Shown: positions 26,302 through 34,680, counted from the first letter of the stretch. The stretch: DNA of 64,000 nt from Catenulispora sp. EB89 (GCF_041261445.1 NZ_JBGCCU010000027.1:111010-175009), one strand, 5' to 3'. Numbers and translations are program-made. Notes: a model not told the origin generated them from the letters alone.

Positions 26302-27231
26302 TCAAGCCGCCTCGTCCGTCCTCGCCTCCCGCCGGTAGCGTCCCGGGGCGATCCCGAACTCGCGCTTGAAAGCCTTCGCGAACGCGAACTCCGACGAGTA
26401 GCCCACCCGCAGCGCCACGGCGCTCAGCGGGGCGTCCGACTCGCGCAGGAGCCGGCCCGCCATCGTCATTCGCCACCACGTCAGGTACGTCAGTGGCGGC
26501 TCTCCGACCAGTGTCGTGAACCGCTGCGCGAACGCCGAGCGGCTCAGGCCCGCGCGGTCGCCGAGTTCTGCGACGGTCCAGGCGTGCCCCGGATCGTCGT
26601 GCAGGTGCGTCAGTGCGGTGCCGATCGCGGGGTCCGTCAGGGCGCCCGGCCAGCCCAGTGCGGCGTCGTCGCGGGCTGAGCGCTCGATCCAGCCGCGCAG
26701 GATCAGGAGCAGGAGCGCGTCGACCAGCGCCGGCACCACCCCGTCCTGGCCCGGGCGCGCCTGCTCCAGCTCCTCGCCGAGGAGTGTGACCGTCGCGGCC
26801 AGGCCCGGCGTCTCGGATGCCCGCAGCAGCAACAGTTCCGGCAGTTGCGCCAGCAGCGGATGCGGACGCGTCCGCCCCAGCTGGTACGCCCCGCAAATCA
26901 GCAGCGACCGTTCCCCGGGTCCTTCGACGTCCACCCGACCGATCGTCTGGCCCGGGCGCCACGCCGCCGGCCTGAAGTCCTGCACCGGTGTCGAGGGATC
27001 GTCGGCCAGCGACACCGAGCTCCCGTGCCGGAGCAGCGTCACGTCCCCGACCGCCATCTCCACCGCCTCGCCCTCGGGCGGCAGCAGCCAGCATCGGCCG
27101 CGCAACAGCACGTGGAACGTCGTCCCCCCGACCCGCGGGAAGCGCAGTCCCCACGGCGCGTGCACCTCGGTCCGCGCCGACCGCGTCTGCCCGACCCGCA
27201 TCGCGGCCAAGGCGTCGGTGAGTACGTCCAT
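26302..27231 (-). CDS. AraC-family regulator with cupin-type (AraC_binding_2/cupin_6) sensor
   Basis: 309 residues. The N-terminal cupin domain (about 1-180) has the RGRCWLLPPEGEAVEMAVGDVTLL core. The C-terminal pair of helix-turn-helix motifs (about 200-305) has WTVAELGDRAGLSRSAFAQRF and the AraC signature ALRVGYSSEFAFAKAFKREFG. It resembles regulators placed next to and controlling NmrA/short-chain-reductase-type genes; the NmrA-like gene is divergent here. The start at 27231 is set by TAGCAT ending 7 nt upstream (leaderless). Confidence 0.87.
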   Translation of the reverse strand: MDVLTDALAAMRVGQTRSARTEVHAPWGLRFPRVGGTTFHVLLRGRCWLLPPEGEAVEMAVGDVTLLRHGSSVSLADDPSTPVQDFRPAAWRPGQTIGRVDVEGPGERSLLICGAYQLGRTRPHPLLAQLPELLLLRASETPGLAATVTLLGEELEQARPGQDGVVPALVDALLLLILRGWIERSARDDAALGWPGALTDPAIGTALTHLHDDPGHAWTVAELGDRAGLSRSAFAQRFTTLVGEPPLTYLTWWRMTMAGRLLRESDAPLSAVALRVGYSSEFAFAKAFKREFGIAPGRYRREARTDEAA

Positions 27232-27238
27232 ACGTCGA

Positions 27239-27244
27239 ATGCTA
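27239..27244 (-). promoter_or_regulatory. leaderless -10 box of the AraC regulator gene
   Basis: TAGCAT on the minus strand, seven bases before the ATG at 27231. Confidence 0.55.
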
Positions 27245-27353
27245 GCGCGCGCCCGGACGATCGGACATGAATCACGGACTCGGCGACATTCATCATCCGC
27301 CCCGCGCGCCCTAACGTGGAACACGTAGCCAAGAGAACGAACTCAGGGAGCTG

Positions 27354-28223
27354 ATGAAGATGACCGTCCTGGTGATCGGCGCGACAGGCAAGTCCGGCCG
27401 TCCCGTCGTGGAAGCGCTCGCGGCGCGCGGCGTCAAGGTGGCCGCCGCCAGCCGCAACCCGGAGGACGACAGCGCCAGCGGTAACGTCATCCCCGTCCGC
27501 TTCGACTGGGCCGACCGCGCCACCTGGGCCCCGGCCCTCCAAGGCGCCGAAGCTCTCTTCATCGTCGGTCCCTACGCCCAGCCCGACGGCGAAACCCTCG
27601 TCGCCGACCTCCTCGCCGAGGCCCACGACACCCGCCGCGTGGTCCTGCTCTCGGTGATCGGCGCCGAACTCCTGCCGACCGAGGCGATGATGGCCCACTG
27701 GGAGCGCGCCGTCCGCGCCGCCGGCAAGGAGTGGACCTTCCTGCACCCCAACTGGTTCTTCCAGAACTTCGGCACCGGCTTCGCCCCGGCCCTGCGCGAT
27801 CGCGGCGTCCTGCAGCTCCCGGCCGGCGACGGCGCCGTCAGCTTCGTCGACACCCGCGACATCGCTGAAGTCGCCGCCGTGGCGCTCACCGAGAACGGCT
27901 ACGCCGGCCAGATCCTCACCATCACCGGCCCCGAGAGCCTGACCCACCAGCAGGCCCTCGACGTCCTCGGCGAAGCCGCCGGCCGCACCCTGACCTACCA
28001 AGCGGTCCCGCCGCAGCAGGCTGAGGAGAGCTCCCGTGCCGCCGGGGTCGGCGAGCGCACCATCGTCGCCCAGCGCGGCCTGTTCCAGGTCATCCGCGAC
28101 GGCGGCAACGCCCCGGTGACCGACGTGGTCCAGCGCCTCACCGGCCACGCGCCGCGCAGCCTCGTGCAGTACGCCGCCGAGAACGCCGAAATCTGGAAGG
28201 CCCTGGCGGCGACAGGCGAATAA
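27354..28223 (+). CDS. NmrA-like NAD(P)-binding protein
   Basis: 289 residues. The Rossmann glycine motif is VIGATGKSGRPV at residues 6-17. The protein resembles the atypical short-chain dehydrogenases of the NmrA/HSCARG group (LSVIGAE, HPNWFFQNF), which lack the usual Tyr-x-x-x-Lys and may sense NADP or act as quinone reductases. The gene is divergent from the AraC regulator, which probably controls it. GGGAGCTG is the ribosome site. Confidence 0.82.
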   Translation: MKMTVLVIGATGKSGRPVVEALAARGVKVAAASRNPEDDSASGNVIPVRFDWADRATWAPALQGAEALFIVGPYAQPDGETLVADLLAEAHDTRRVVLLSVIGAELLPTEAMMAHWERAVRAAGKEWTFLHPNWFFQNFGTGFAPALRDRGVLQLPAGDGAVSFVDTRDIAEVAAVALTENGYAGQILTITGPESLTHQQALDVLGEAAGRTLTYQAVPPQQAEESSRAAGVGERTIVAQRGLFQVIRDGGNAPVTDVVQRLTGHAPRSLVQYAAENAEIWKALAATGE

Positions 28224-28258
28224 TTGAACTAGTGCATAACATGTTGTCACTAGTTCAA
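28224..28258. promoter_or_regulatory. 11-bp inverted-repeat operator in front of the GNAT gene
   Basis: TTGAACTAGTG (28224-28234) and CACTAGTTCAA (28248-28258) are perfect inverted repeats around a centre that itself contains AACATGTT. The right arm overlaps the -35 box of the GNAT promoter. The high A+T content stands out. It could also act as a terminator for the NmrA-like gene, which ends one base before it, but there is no T run. Confidence 0.7.
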
Positions 28259-28272
28259 AGAATCGCTAAGCT
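28244..28272 (+). promoter_or_regulatory. promoter of the GNAT gene (leaderless)
   Basis: TTGTCA (28244-28249), a 17-bp spacer, then TAAGCT (28267-28272), seven bases before the ATG at 28280. Confidence 0.65.
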
Positions 28273-28279
28273 GCGGATC

Positions 28280-28873
28280 ATGACAGCGAAGACCCCCGCG
28301 CCGACCACCCTCACCGGGTCCCATATCCGCCTGGAGCCCCTGACCCGCGGCCATCTTCCCGACCTGTTCGCGGCCGGCGGCAACGACGACGCGGTCTGGC
28401 AGTGGCAGGGCGGCCCGACGCCGCGCACCGAGGAAGAGCTCGGGGAGAAGCTGGACAAGCTCCTCGCCGACGACGAGTTCGTGGCCTTCGCCGTCATCCA
28501 CCTGGCCGGCGGCCGCGCCGTCGGCTGGACCACCTTCCTCGACATCAGCCCGGTCGACGAGCGCCTGGAGATCGGCTGGACCTGGTACGGCAGCGCCTAC
28601 TGGCGCAGCCCCGTGAACACCGAGGCCAAGCTCCTGCTCCTCACCCACGCCTTCGAGGACCTGGGCATGGGCCGCGTCCAGTGGAAGACCGACCACCTGA
28701 ACCAGCGTTCGCAGAACGCCATCGCCCGCCTCGGCGCGCAGCGCGAAGGCGTCCTGCGGCGGCACCGGATACGGCCCGACGGCACGTTCCGCGACAGCGT
28801 CTACTTCTCGATGCTCCAGGACGAGTGGCCGGCCGCCAAGCAGCGTCTGACGGAGCGGCTCGCGCGCGGCTGA
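28280..28873 (+). CDS. GNAT-family acetyltransferase (RimJ/RimL-like)
   Basis: 197 residues, the size of RimJ/RimL N-acetyltransferases. It has the IRLEPLTRGHLPDLF start, the EIGWTWYGSAYWRSPVNTEAK acetyl-CoA region and the QWKTDHLNQRSQNAIARLGA helix typical of this group. It should transfer acetyl from acetyl-CoA to an amine such as a protein N-terminus, an amino acid or a drug; the acceptor is unknown. The leaderless promoter supports the start at 28280. The palindromic operator suggests an inducible gene, but no regulator is adjacent. Confidence 0.85.
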   Translation: MTAKTPAPTTLTGSHIRLEPLTRGHLPDLFAAGGNDDAVWQWQGGPTPRTEEELGEKLDKLLADDEFVAFAVIHLAGGRAVGWTTFLDISPVDERLEIGWTWYGSAYWRSPVNTEAKLLLLTHAFEDLGMGRVQWKTDHLNQRSQNAIARLGAQREGVLRRHRIRPDGTFRDSVYFSMLQDEWPAAKQRLTERLARG

Positions 28874-28948
28874 CCGGAGTCGCCGCGATGCCGGCGGTCC
28901 GCCATCCACGGGGGATGGCGGGCTGCTCGTCGGCGCAGGCTCCCCGGT

Positions 28949-28954
28949 TAGGGT
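28949..28954 (+). promoter_or_regulatory. leaderless -10 box of the LtrA-like gene
   Basis: TAGGGT followed by six bases and the ATG at 28961. Confidence 0.6.
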
Positions 28955-28960
28955 GAGCCC

Positions 28961-30250
28961 ATGACCGCCACGCCGGCCCCCGCCGACAGCGACCACAGCA
29001 CCGGCCACACCGTCGGCCGCAGCACAGACCACGACACCGGCCAGGCCACCGGACACGACACCGCCCCGGCCCCCGCACCCGAACAGTCCGCCCCGCGCCG
29101 CGTGACCACCCTGGAACTGTTCTTCGACCTGGTCTTCGTGTTCACCATCACGCAGCTGACGGTGCTCCTGGCCGGCGACATGTCCTTCGCCCAGGTCGGC
29201 CGCGTCCTGCTGATCTTCGCGGTCCTCTACTGGATGTACGGGGCCTACGCCTACCTCACCAACCAGGTCCCGCCGGAGAACCTGTCCCGTCGCGTGATCC
29301 TGATGGTCGGCATGTTCGGCTTCCTCACCTGCGCGCTGGCGATCCCCGAAGTCTTCAGCGTCGACGGCGTCGCCTTCGGCCTGGCCTTCATCCTCGTGAC
29401 GGCCGTCCACAGTGCGCTCTACGCCCTGATCCACCGCCAATACGTGCTCAGCTTCGCCATCCCGAACCTGGCCGCCGCCGCGTGCGTCACGGCGGCCGGC
29501 GCCGTGAAGGGCGGCGCCGCCGCCGATGTGCTCTGGCTCGCGGCGGTCGTCCTGCAACAAGTCGCGCCGGTCGTCTCCGGCCGCGTCACCGGCGACTACG
29601 GCCAGGGCCGCGCCCGCGTCACCGAGACCGTCGGCGAGCTGGACCCCGCGCACTTCGTCGAGCGCCACGGCCTGCTGCTGATCATCGCCTTCGGCGAGTC
29701 GGTCGTCGCCATCGGCGCCGGGGCGGCCGGCACCCGCCTGGACTGGCCGCTGGCCGCCGGGATCGCGCTGGCCCTGACGCTGGCCGCGGCGCTCTGGTGG
29801 ACGTACTTCGGACACGACGAATCCGCCGCCGAACACGCCCTCGCCGCCGCCTCCGGCATCCGGCGCTTCCGACTCGGGATGCGGGCGTATTACTACAGCT
29901 TTATCCCGATGCTGCTCGGTATTGCGATCCTTGCCGCCGGTCTGAAAAAGGCAATCGGTCATCTCGGCGATGCACTGCCGACCGCACCGGCAATCGCACT
30001 TGCAGGCGGCGTCGCCGTTTTCCTGGTCGGCGATCTCTGTTTCCGTCTCAGCTTGCGGATTTCTCCCATGTTCTTCCGGGCTGTCGGCGCGGCGGCCGTC
30101 CTCGCCACGATTCCGCTGGCGAGCGCTTCGGCGGCGGCGGAACTTCTCGGACTCGTCATTGTCATGGTCCTGATGCTGGTGGCGGAGGAGGACGCGCGGC
30201 GCCGTCAGCTCGGGGGCCCGACTTCACACGGAGAGTCGATCACCCATTGA
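28961..30250 (+). CDS. low temperature requirement protein A (LtrA) family membrane protein
   Basis: 429 residues. A His/Thr-rich cytoplasmic N-terminus (1-50) precedes the family hallmark TLELFFDLVFVFTITQLT, then about ten membrane spans. The family, named for a Listeria cold-growth gene, has no proven biochemical role. From about 29,880 onwards the codons turn AT-rich at third positions compared with the strict G/C use before, suggesting that the last 120 codons came from another allele. The lanthipeptide precursor begins 69 bp after the stop. Confidence 0.85.
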   Translation: MTATPAPADSDHSTGHTVGRSTDHDTGQATGHDTAPAPAPEQSAPRRVTTLELFFDLVFVFTITQLTVLLAGDMSFAQVGRVLLIFAVLYWMYGAYAYLTNQVPPENLSRRVILMVGMFGFLTCALAIPEVFSVDGVAFGLAFILVTAVHSALYALIHRQYVLSFAIPNLAAAACVTAAGAVKGGAAADVLWLAAVVLQQVAPVVSGRVTGDYGQGRARVTETVGELDPAHFVERHGLLLIIAFGESVVAIGAGAAGTRLDWPLAAGIALALTLAAALWWTYFGHDESAAEHALAAASGIRRFRLGMRAYYYSFIPMLLGIAILAAGLKKAIGHLGDALPTAPAIALAGGVAVFLVGDLCFRLSLRISPMFFRAVGAAAVLATIPLASASAAAELLGLVIVMVLMLVAEEDARRRQLGGPTSHGESITH

Positions 30251-30282
30251 CGCCCGCCCCGAGGGCGGTTAGACAGGGCAGA

Positions 30283-30297
30283 GTCCGAGCATCGGAC
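30283..30297 (+). promoter_or_regulatory. short hairpin in the precursor gene leader
   Basis: GTCCGA-GCA-TCGGAC, a perfect 6-bp stem 10 bases before the AAGGAG ribosome site of the lanthipeptide precursor gene. It could modulate translation or stability; the role is inferred only. Confidence 0.4.
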
Positions 30298-30319
30298 GCC
30301 TCTCACAAGGAGCCGAATG

Positions 30320-30487
30320 ATGAACGAACTGCTCGAGTTGGAGCCACGCGAGACCGATGCCGACGAACTCGACGTGGACACTGCCTTCAGCGGGATAGCC
30401 GACGCCGCTCGGGACCACAGCCAGTGCCTGCACTGCTGCGGTGACGACGTCAGCCACTGGTTCTTCGCGACCAGCATCCCCTGGTAG
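30320..30487 (+). CDS. class IV lanthipeptide precursor (LanA)
   Basis: 55 residues, MNELLELEPRETDADELDVD at the N-terminus and CLHCCGDDVSHWFFATSIPW at the C-terminus. The acidic, Leu-rich leader (NELLELEP) resembles the amphipathic leader helix recognised by class III/IV synthetases. The last 20 residues hold three Cys (36, 39 and 40) and three of the four core-region Ser/Thr. AAGGAG at 30307-30312 lies 7 nt before ATG 30320; ATG 30317 directly before it is too close. The LanL gene follows 94 bp later. Only one Ser (Ser34) precedes the cysteines; Ser45, Thr51 and Ser52 follow them. No protease or transporter gene is linked. That this is a precursor is inferred from size, composition and position. 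Confidence 0.82.
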   Translation: MNELLELEPRETDADELDVDTAFSGIADAARDHSQCLHCCGDDVSHWFFATSIPW

Positions 30488-30581
30488 TCCTGCACGACGG
30501 CGCGCTGGGGGCGACCCGCGTCAGGACTGACGGCGACACGGCGACACGGCACCACAGCACCACGAAAGAAGGACGTTCGAT

Positions 30582-33287
30582 ATGAACGGCGGGCTGTCGC
30601 CTCAGGACGTGGAGCGGCTGATCCGAAAACACGCCGCCGAGGCCGGCGTCGAGATCGGGCTGAAGGAAGGCGTCACCTGGCTGGGTGTCCGGCCGCCGGG
30701 TGCGCACGTCGTGGAACAAGGATGGAAGCTGCACGTCTCCAGCCGGACCCGGGCTCTGGCCGAGACCGCCGAGGTGATCGTACCGGCCCTGCTGGCCGAG
30801 GGCTGCGCCTTCAAGATGGCCGCCTCCACCGGCGCCCTGGCGCGGCTCAACGACGGCACGATCACGCCGTCGTCGATCGGCAAGGCCTTCACCGTCTACC
30901 CCGAACAGGACCGCGTACGCGCCGTGGGGCTGATGCTCGCGCACCTTTTACGCGGCCGGGCGGCGCCGCGCGTGCTCAGCGACCGCCGCGTGGCCGCCGA
31001 CGCCCCGGTGTACTACCGCTACGGACCCATCGACAAACCCTGGGGCGCCGACGCGCAGGGCAAGCTGGTCATGACCCTGACCGGCCCGGACGGTGAGGAG
31101 TTCCCCGCCCTGGCGACGCTGCGCTACCGGCAGCCGGCCTGGGCCGTGGACCCGTTCACCGGCGAGCCCGGCGCGCGGGACTGGCAGCGGCCGCCGACCC
31201 TGACCACGCGCCTGGGGGACTACTACGAGATCGACTCCGGCATCGTGCACGCCGGCCGCGGCGACGTGATGCGCGCCGTGGACGTGCGCGACGGCAGCCG
31301 GGTCATCGTCAAGCAGTCGCGGGCCCTGGTCGACGAGGGCGACGACGGCGTCGACACCCGCCTGCGCGTGCGCAACGAGCGGCGAGTGCTGGCCGTGCTG
31401 GAAGGCGTGGACGGCGTCGCGGGCTACGTCGACCACTTCCGCGCCGGCACCGACGAGTTCCTGGTCACCCGCGACGTCGGCCGGTACAACCTCGCCGACG
31501 ACGTGATGGAGAACGGCCGCTACCTCGCGACCTACGCCACGGCGCACCCCGCGACCCACTCCACAGCCGACCCCGGTGCGACCACGGGGCGCGTCCCCGG
31601 ACGCACGCTGGAAAAGCTCGCGCGGCAACTGGCGACCGTGATCCTGGCCGTCCACGACCGGGGCGTCCTGATCCGCGACCTCAACCCGCGCAACGTGGTC
31701 GTCGCCCCGGACGGCTCCGCGAAACTGATCGACCTCGGGCTGGCCGGCCACAACGGTCTTTACTTGCCCGGCGGCACCTCCGGCTATTCCAGCGCCCGGC
31801 AGTTCCGGCACCAGGAACCGACCACCGGCGACGACCTCCTGGCCCTGGGCACCACCCTGTGCTACGCCTGGTCGGCCCTGCCCGCCGTGGTCCTGAGCAA
31901 AGACGTGGACGAGCCGCGCCGCGTCGCGTTACGCATGATCCGAGCGCGTTGCGGTGAGGCCCCGGGCGGTGTCCTGGGGCTGATCTGCGATCTGCTCGGG
32001 ATGAACGACGTCCGCGCGCAGCAGGCGGCCCAGCGCATGGCCGCCGGCGACTTCTCCGCCACCCGGCGGACCCGCACCGCGCTGCCTGTCTCCGCCCCGG
32101 TCACCGACGCGCTGATCGAGGAGATCGCTGCGAACCTGCTGACCGACCTCACCGGCCAGACCCGCAGGGTCCTGACAGAAGTCCCGCGCACCGAACAGGT
32201 CGGCGTGGACGGCTGCGTCTACCGGGGCGGCGCGGGCATCGGCATGGAACTGCTGGAACACCTGGAGACCCCGGGCGTCCCGGCACTGGTCGCCGAACTG
32301 GTGCCGTTCAGCCGGCGCGGAGCCGATGTCGTCCGTCTGGGCCCGGGACTGTGGACCGGACGGACCGGCCTGGACATCTTCCGGCTCAGCGCGGCACAGC
32401 GCCTGGCTCCCGGCATCCTGCCGGCCGCCGACGCCGACCCCGCCGGATACCCGATAACCGATCCCTCCGCCGTCGAAACCCTCGACGCGGACTGGAAGCC
32501 CGAATACTCCGACCTGGTCAGCGGCGCCTCCGGCATCGGCCTGGGCCACCTGCTGCTCCACGACCTCGACCGGCGCCCCGACCACCTGGACATCGCCCGG
32601 CAGTGCGCCGAGCACGTCCTGGCCAACGCCATGCCCGACGCCGACTCCCAACCCGGACTGCTCGGCGCCGCCTCCGGCGTGGAACCCTCCACCGCCCGCG
32701 GCCACGGCCTGGCCGGCACCGTCGACGCGCTCGCCGTCATCGGCAGCCGGCTTGCCGACGACACCATCCTGTCCGGCGCCGACGAACGCGCCCGCGAACT
32801 CGTCCGGCGCGCCGACCGGCTCGCCGCGAAGTCCGCCCGGCCCACCACGGCCCCCCTGGCCGCGTCCTGGTGCCAGGGCCTGGCCGGCATCACGACCAGC
32901 CTGCTGACCGCGGGCGAGTACCTGAACGACCCGGCCTACACCGACGCCGCACGCCGCACCGCCGACGCCTGTATCGCGCTCATCCCGCGCATGGACAAGC
33001 CGACCCAGTGCTGCGGCCTGTCCGGGATCGGCAACACGCTGATCGACATCGCCGTCCGCGAGGGCGACGACCGGTACTGGCGGGCGGCGCGCGCCGTCGT
33101 GGCCCAACTGCTGGTGCGCAGCGCCGGACCGGCCGGCCACCCGCTGTTCGTGCGCGACGACCCGGGCGAGTACAGCGCGTCCTGGGCCTACGGCGTCGCC
33201 GGGATCCTGGGCTTCTTCCGGCGCCTGTCCCGGGGCGGCGGGCCGATGGCGCTGGCGGTCAGCTCGTCGCTGTCCTGCGTGCCCTGA
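30582..33287 (+). CDS. lanL: class IV lanthipeptide synthetase (LanL-like)
   Basis: 901 residues in three domains. An N-terminal phosphoSer/Thr lyase region (about 1-210) removes the phosphate. A Ser/Thr kinase (about 225-490) has the ATP lysine near 244 (VIVKQS), catalytic loop IRDLNPRN near 364 and LIDLGL in place of DFG near 382. A C-terminal LanC-like cyclase spans about 520-890. Together they would phosphorylate Ser/Thr of the precursor, eliminate to dehydroamino acids and add Cys thiols. Zinc ligands are Cys764 (SWCQG) and Cys810-Cys811 (QCCGLSG); most LanC/LanL cyclases have Cys-His-Gly there. An intact zinc site separates it from class III (LanKC). AAAGAAGGA precedes the ATG. The stop lies inside the convergent Mrr-like gene (29-bp overlap). 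Confidence 0.9.
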   Translation: MNGGLSPQDVERLIRKHAAEAGVEIGLKEGVTWLGVRPPGAHVVEQGWKLHVSSRTRALAETAEVIVPALLAEGCAFKMAASTGALARLNDGTITPSSIGKAFTVYPEQDRVRAVGLMLAHLLRGRAAPRVLSDRRVAADAPVYYRYGPIDKPWGADAQGKLVMTLTGPDGEEFPALATLRYRQPAWAVDPFTGEPGARDWQRPPTLTTRLGDYYEIDSGIVHAGRGDVMRAVDVRDGSRVIVKQSRALVDEGDDGVDTRLRVRNERRVLAVLEGVDGVAGYVDHFRAGTDEFLVTRDVGRYNLADDVMENGRYLATYATAHPATHSTADPGATTGRVPGRTLEKLARQLATVILAVHDRGVLIRDLNPRNVVVAPDGSAKLIDLGLAGHNGLYLPGGTSGYSSARQFRHQEPTTGDDLLALGTTLCYAWSALPAVVLSKDVDEPRRVALRMIRARCGEAPGGVLGLICDLLGMNDVRAQQAAQRMAAGDFSATRRTRTALPVSAPVTDALIEEIAANLLTDLTGQTRRVLTEVPRTEQVGVDGCVYRGGAGIGMELLEHLETPGVPALVAELVPFSRRGADVVRLGPGLWTGRTGLDIFRLSAAQRLAPGILPAADADPAGYPITDPSAVETLDADWKPEYSDLVSGASGIGLGHLLLHDLDRRPDHLDIARQCAEHVLANAMPDADSQPGLLGAASGVEPSTARGHGLAGTVDALAVIGSRLADDTILSGADERARELVRRADRLAAKSARPTTAPLAASWCQGLAGITTSLLTAGEYLNDPAYTDAARRTADACIALIPRMDKPTQCCGLSGIGNTLIDIAVREGDDRYWRAARAVVAQLLVRSAGPAGHPLFVRDDPGEYSASWAYGVAGILGFFRRLSRGGGPMALAVSSSLSCVP

Positions 33288-34668
33288 CCACCGCGTCCAT
33301 GCCGAGGTGATCCCTCAGCAGGGCGACGAGGCGGCCGCCGTCGATCAACGTGATGCGGCCGACCTCCCGGGCGAAGGCGTGGCTCGCCGGGCCGAACGAC
33401 GAGGTGGTGACGACCAGGCCGGTGTAGGCCTTCTTCTCCTGCATCGTGCCGTAGAGCGCGCGCACCGCCTCGACCGGCACGGTGCCGCTGTACCGCTTGG
33501 CCTGGATCACACAGACGCCGCCGATGGCGATGTCGTCGCGGACGGCCACCGCGTCGACGCCGCCGTCGTGGCTGTCCGGCGTCTTCCACGCCCGGAAACC
33601 CATGGCCAGGAACAGATCGCGGATGAGGCGCTCGAAGTCGAAGGGGTCCATGGCGGCAAGGTCGAGGGCTGCGGCGGCGTCATGGCGGCGCTCGCTGTCG
33701 AGGTCGATGAACGGGGTCACGGGTTCCAGGGCGCAGGGGTCCTTGGAAAGCAGACCTCTTAAATGCTCCAGGCAGCGCACCGGGTCCAGCTGCGGCTCGT
33801 CCAGCGCGACCTTCTCGAAGTCCTCCCGCGACACCACCAGCGTCACCAGGCACGGCCGGCCCGGCTGACCGGTCGCCGGATCGGTGCCCGGGACGTGGCC
33901 GTTCACGGCGATGACGTTGACCGCCTCCGGCGCGGTGAGGGCGGCGACGTAGTCGGCGACGCAGAGAGCGAGGCGTGCGACGGCATCGCGGTAGATGCGG
34001 CGGCGTTCTGATTCCGGCCGCGGAACTGCGACGATCTCCTCTTGCGCGGCGACGTACCGGAACGCCTTCTCGGCCGGAATCCCTTCCGGACGCGGCAGAT
34101 CCACCGCGACGGTCAGCCGCCGGGTTTGAGGGGAGTAGGCCACATCTGGATGTGAGCGCTTGAGAAACGAGCGCTCTTCGAGGAGCTGCGCGATGCGCTC
34201 GGCGTAAGCTTCCGCGTCGCCGCATTCGGGAGCCGCGTTCGAGTCCTGATGCAGCGGCTCCAGACGCAGCGGCGCCAAGCCGCGATCGCGATCTGTCAGG
34301 ACACTTCCGATCGCCTGAACCCGCTGCTCCACCTCGCGTGTCCGGGCCGCCGCCTGGTCCCTGAGCCGCTGCGCGGACCGGTCCTTCTGCTCGCGGGCCT
34401 GAGCCTGCTGGCGCAGCGTCTCCCGCTTCTCCATCTCGCGGAGCACCTGCTGGACCTGGCGCGCATCGGCGGCCTGCTGCCGGCGGGCCAGATCTTCGGC
34501 GGCGCGCTGGGCCTGCCGTGCGGCCGCCTCCTCCCGTCGCGCCGCCGCCCGTTTCTCTTTCTGCTCGGCCTGCATCGCGGCCTTCTCCAACGCCGCCTTG
34601 TGCGCCGCCCTGCGTTGCTGCGCCTCGAAGAGCTGCTGCGTGAGACTCTTCGGCTTCGACCCCGCCAC
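33259..34668 (-). CDS. Mrr-like restriction endonuclease with N-terminal coiled coil
   Basis: 469 residues from a GTG at 34668. Residues about 10-120 are a highly charged Ala/Arg/Glu/Gln coiled coil, followed by a middle domain (about 150-330) I do not recognise. A C-terminal Mrr_cat nuclease domain (about 355-460) has the PD-(D/E)xK-type residues Asp in SHDGGVDAVAV and QAK in VIQAKRYSG. Mrr proteins cut methylated or otherwise marked DNA. Here the domain fusion could give a defence effector or a DNA-repair nuclease. TATTCT ends 6 nt before the GTG, so the gene is probably leaderless. It overlaps the end of lanL tail to tail. Confidence 0.82.
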   Translation of the reverse strand: MAGSKPKSLTQQLFEAQQRRAAHKAALEKAAMQAEQKEKRAAARREEAAARQAQRAAEDLARRQQAADARQVQQVLREMEKRETLRQQAQAREQKDRSAQRLRDQAAARTREVEQRVQAIGSVLTDRDRGLAPLRLEPLHQDSNAAPECGDAEAYAERIAQLLEERSFLKRSHPDVAYSPQTRRLTVAVDLPRPEGIPAEKAFRYVAAQEEIVAVPRPESERRRIYRDAVARLALCVADYVAALTAPEAVNVIAVNGHVPGTDPATGQPGRPCLVTLVVSREDFEKVALDEPQLDPVRCLEHLRGLLSKDPCALEPVTPFIDLDSERRHDAAAALDLAAMDPFDFERLIRDLFLAMGFRAWKTPDSHDGGVDAVAVRDDIAIGGVCVIQAKRYSGTVPVEAVRALYGTMQEKKAYTGLVVTTSSFGPASHAFAREVGRITLIDGGRLVALLRDHLGMDAVVRARRTATS

Positions 34669-34674
34669 ACCTCT

Positions 34675-34680
34675 AGAATA
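34675..34680 (-). promoter_or_regulatory. leaderless -10 box of the Mrr-like nuclease gene
   Basis: TATTCT on the minus strand, six bases before the GTG at 34668. Confidence 0.55.

Noticed and set aside
26000..27154. Arg/Pro-rich minus-strand frame through the hairpin array and AraC gene
   Set aside because: Its repeats come from the terminator-like hairpins and the rest is antisense or out of frame with the AraC gene.
30317..30319. First ATG as the start of the lanthipeptide precursor
   Set aside because: It is 4 nt from AAGGAG; the second ATG at 30320 has the better 7-nt spacing. The product differs by one Met only.
33259..33287. Overlap of lanL and the Mrr-like gene as a sign of a wrong stop
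   Set aside because: Both frames keep codon bias and reach natural stops; short tail-to-tail overlaps occur several times in this window.
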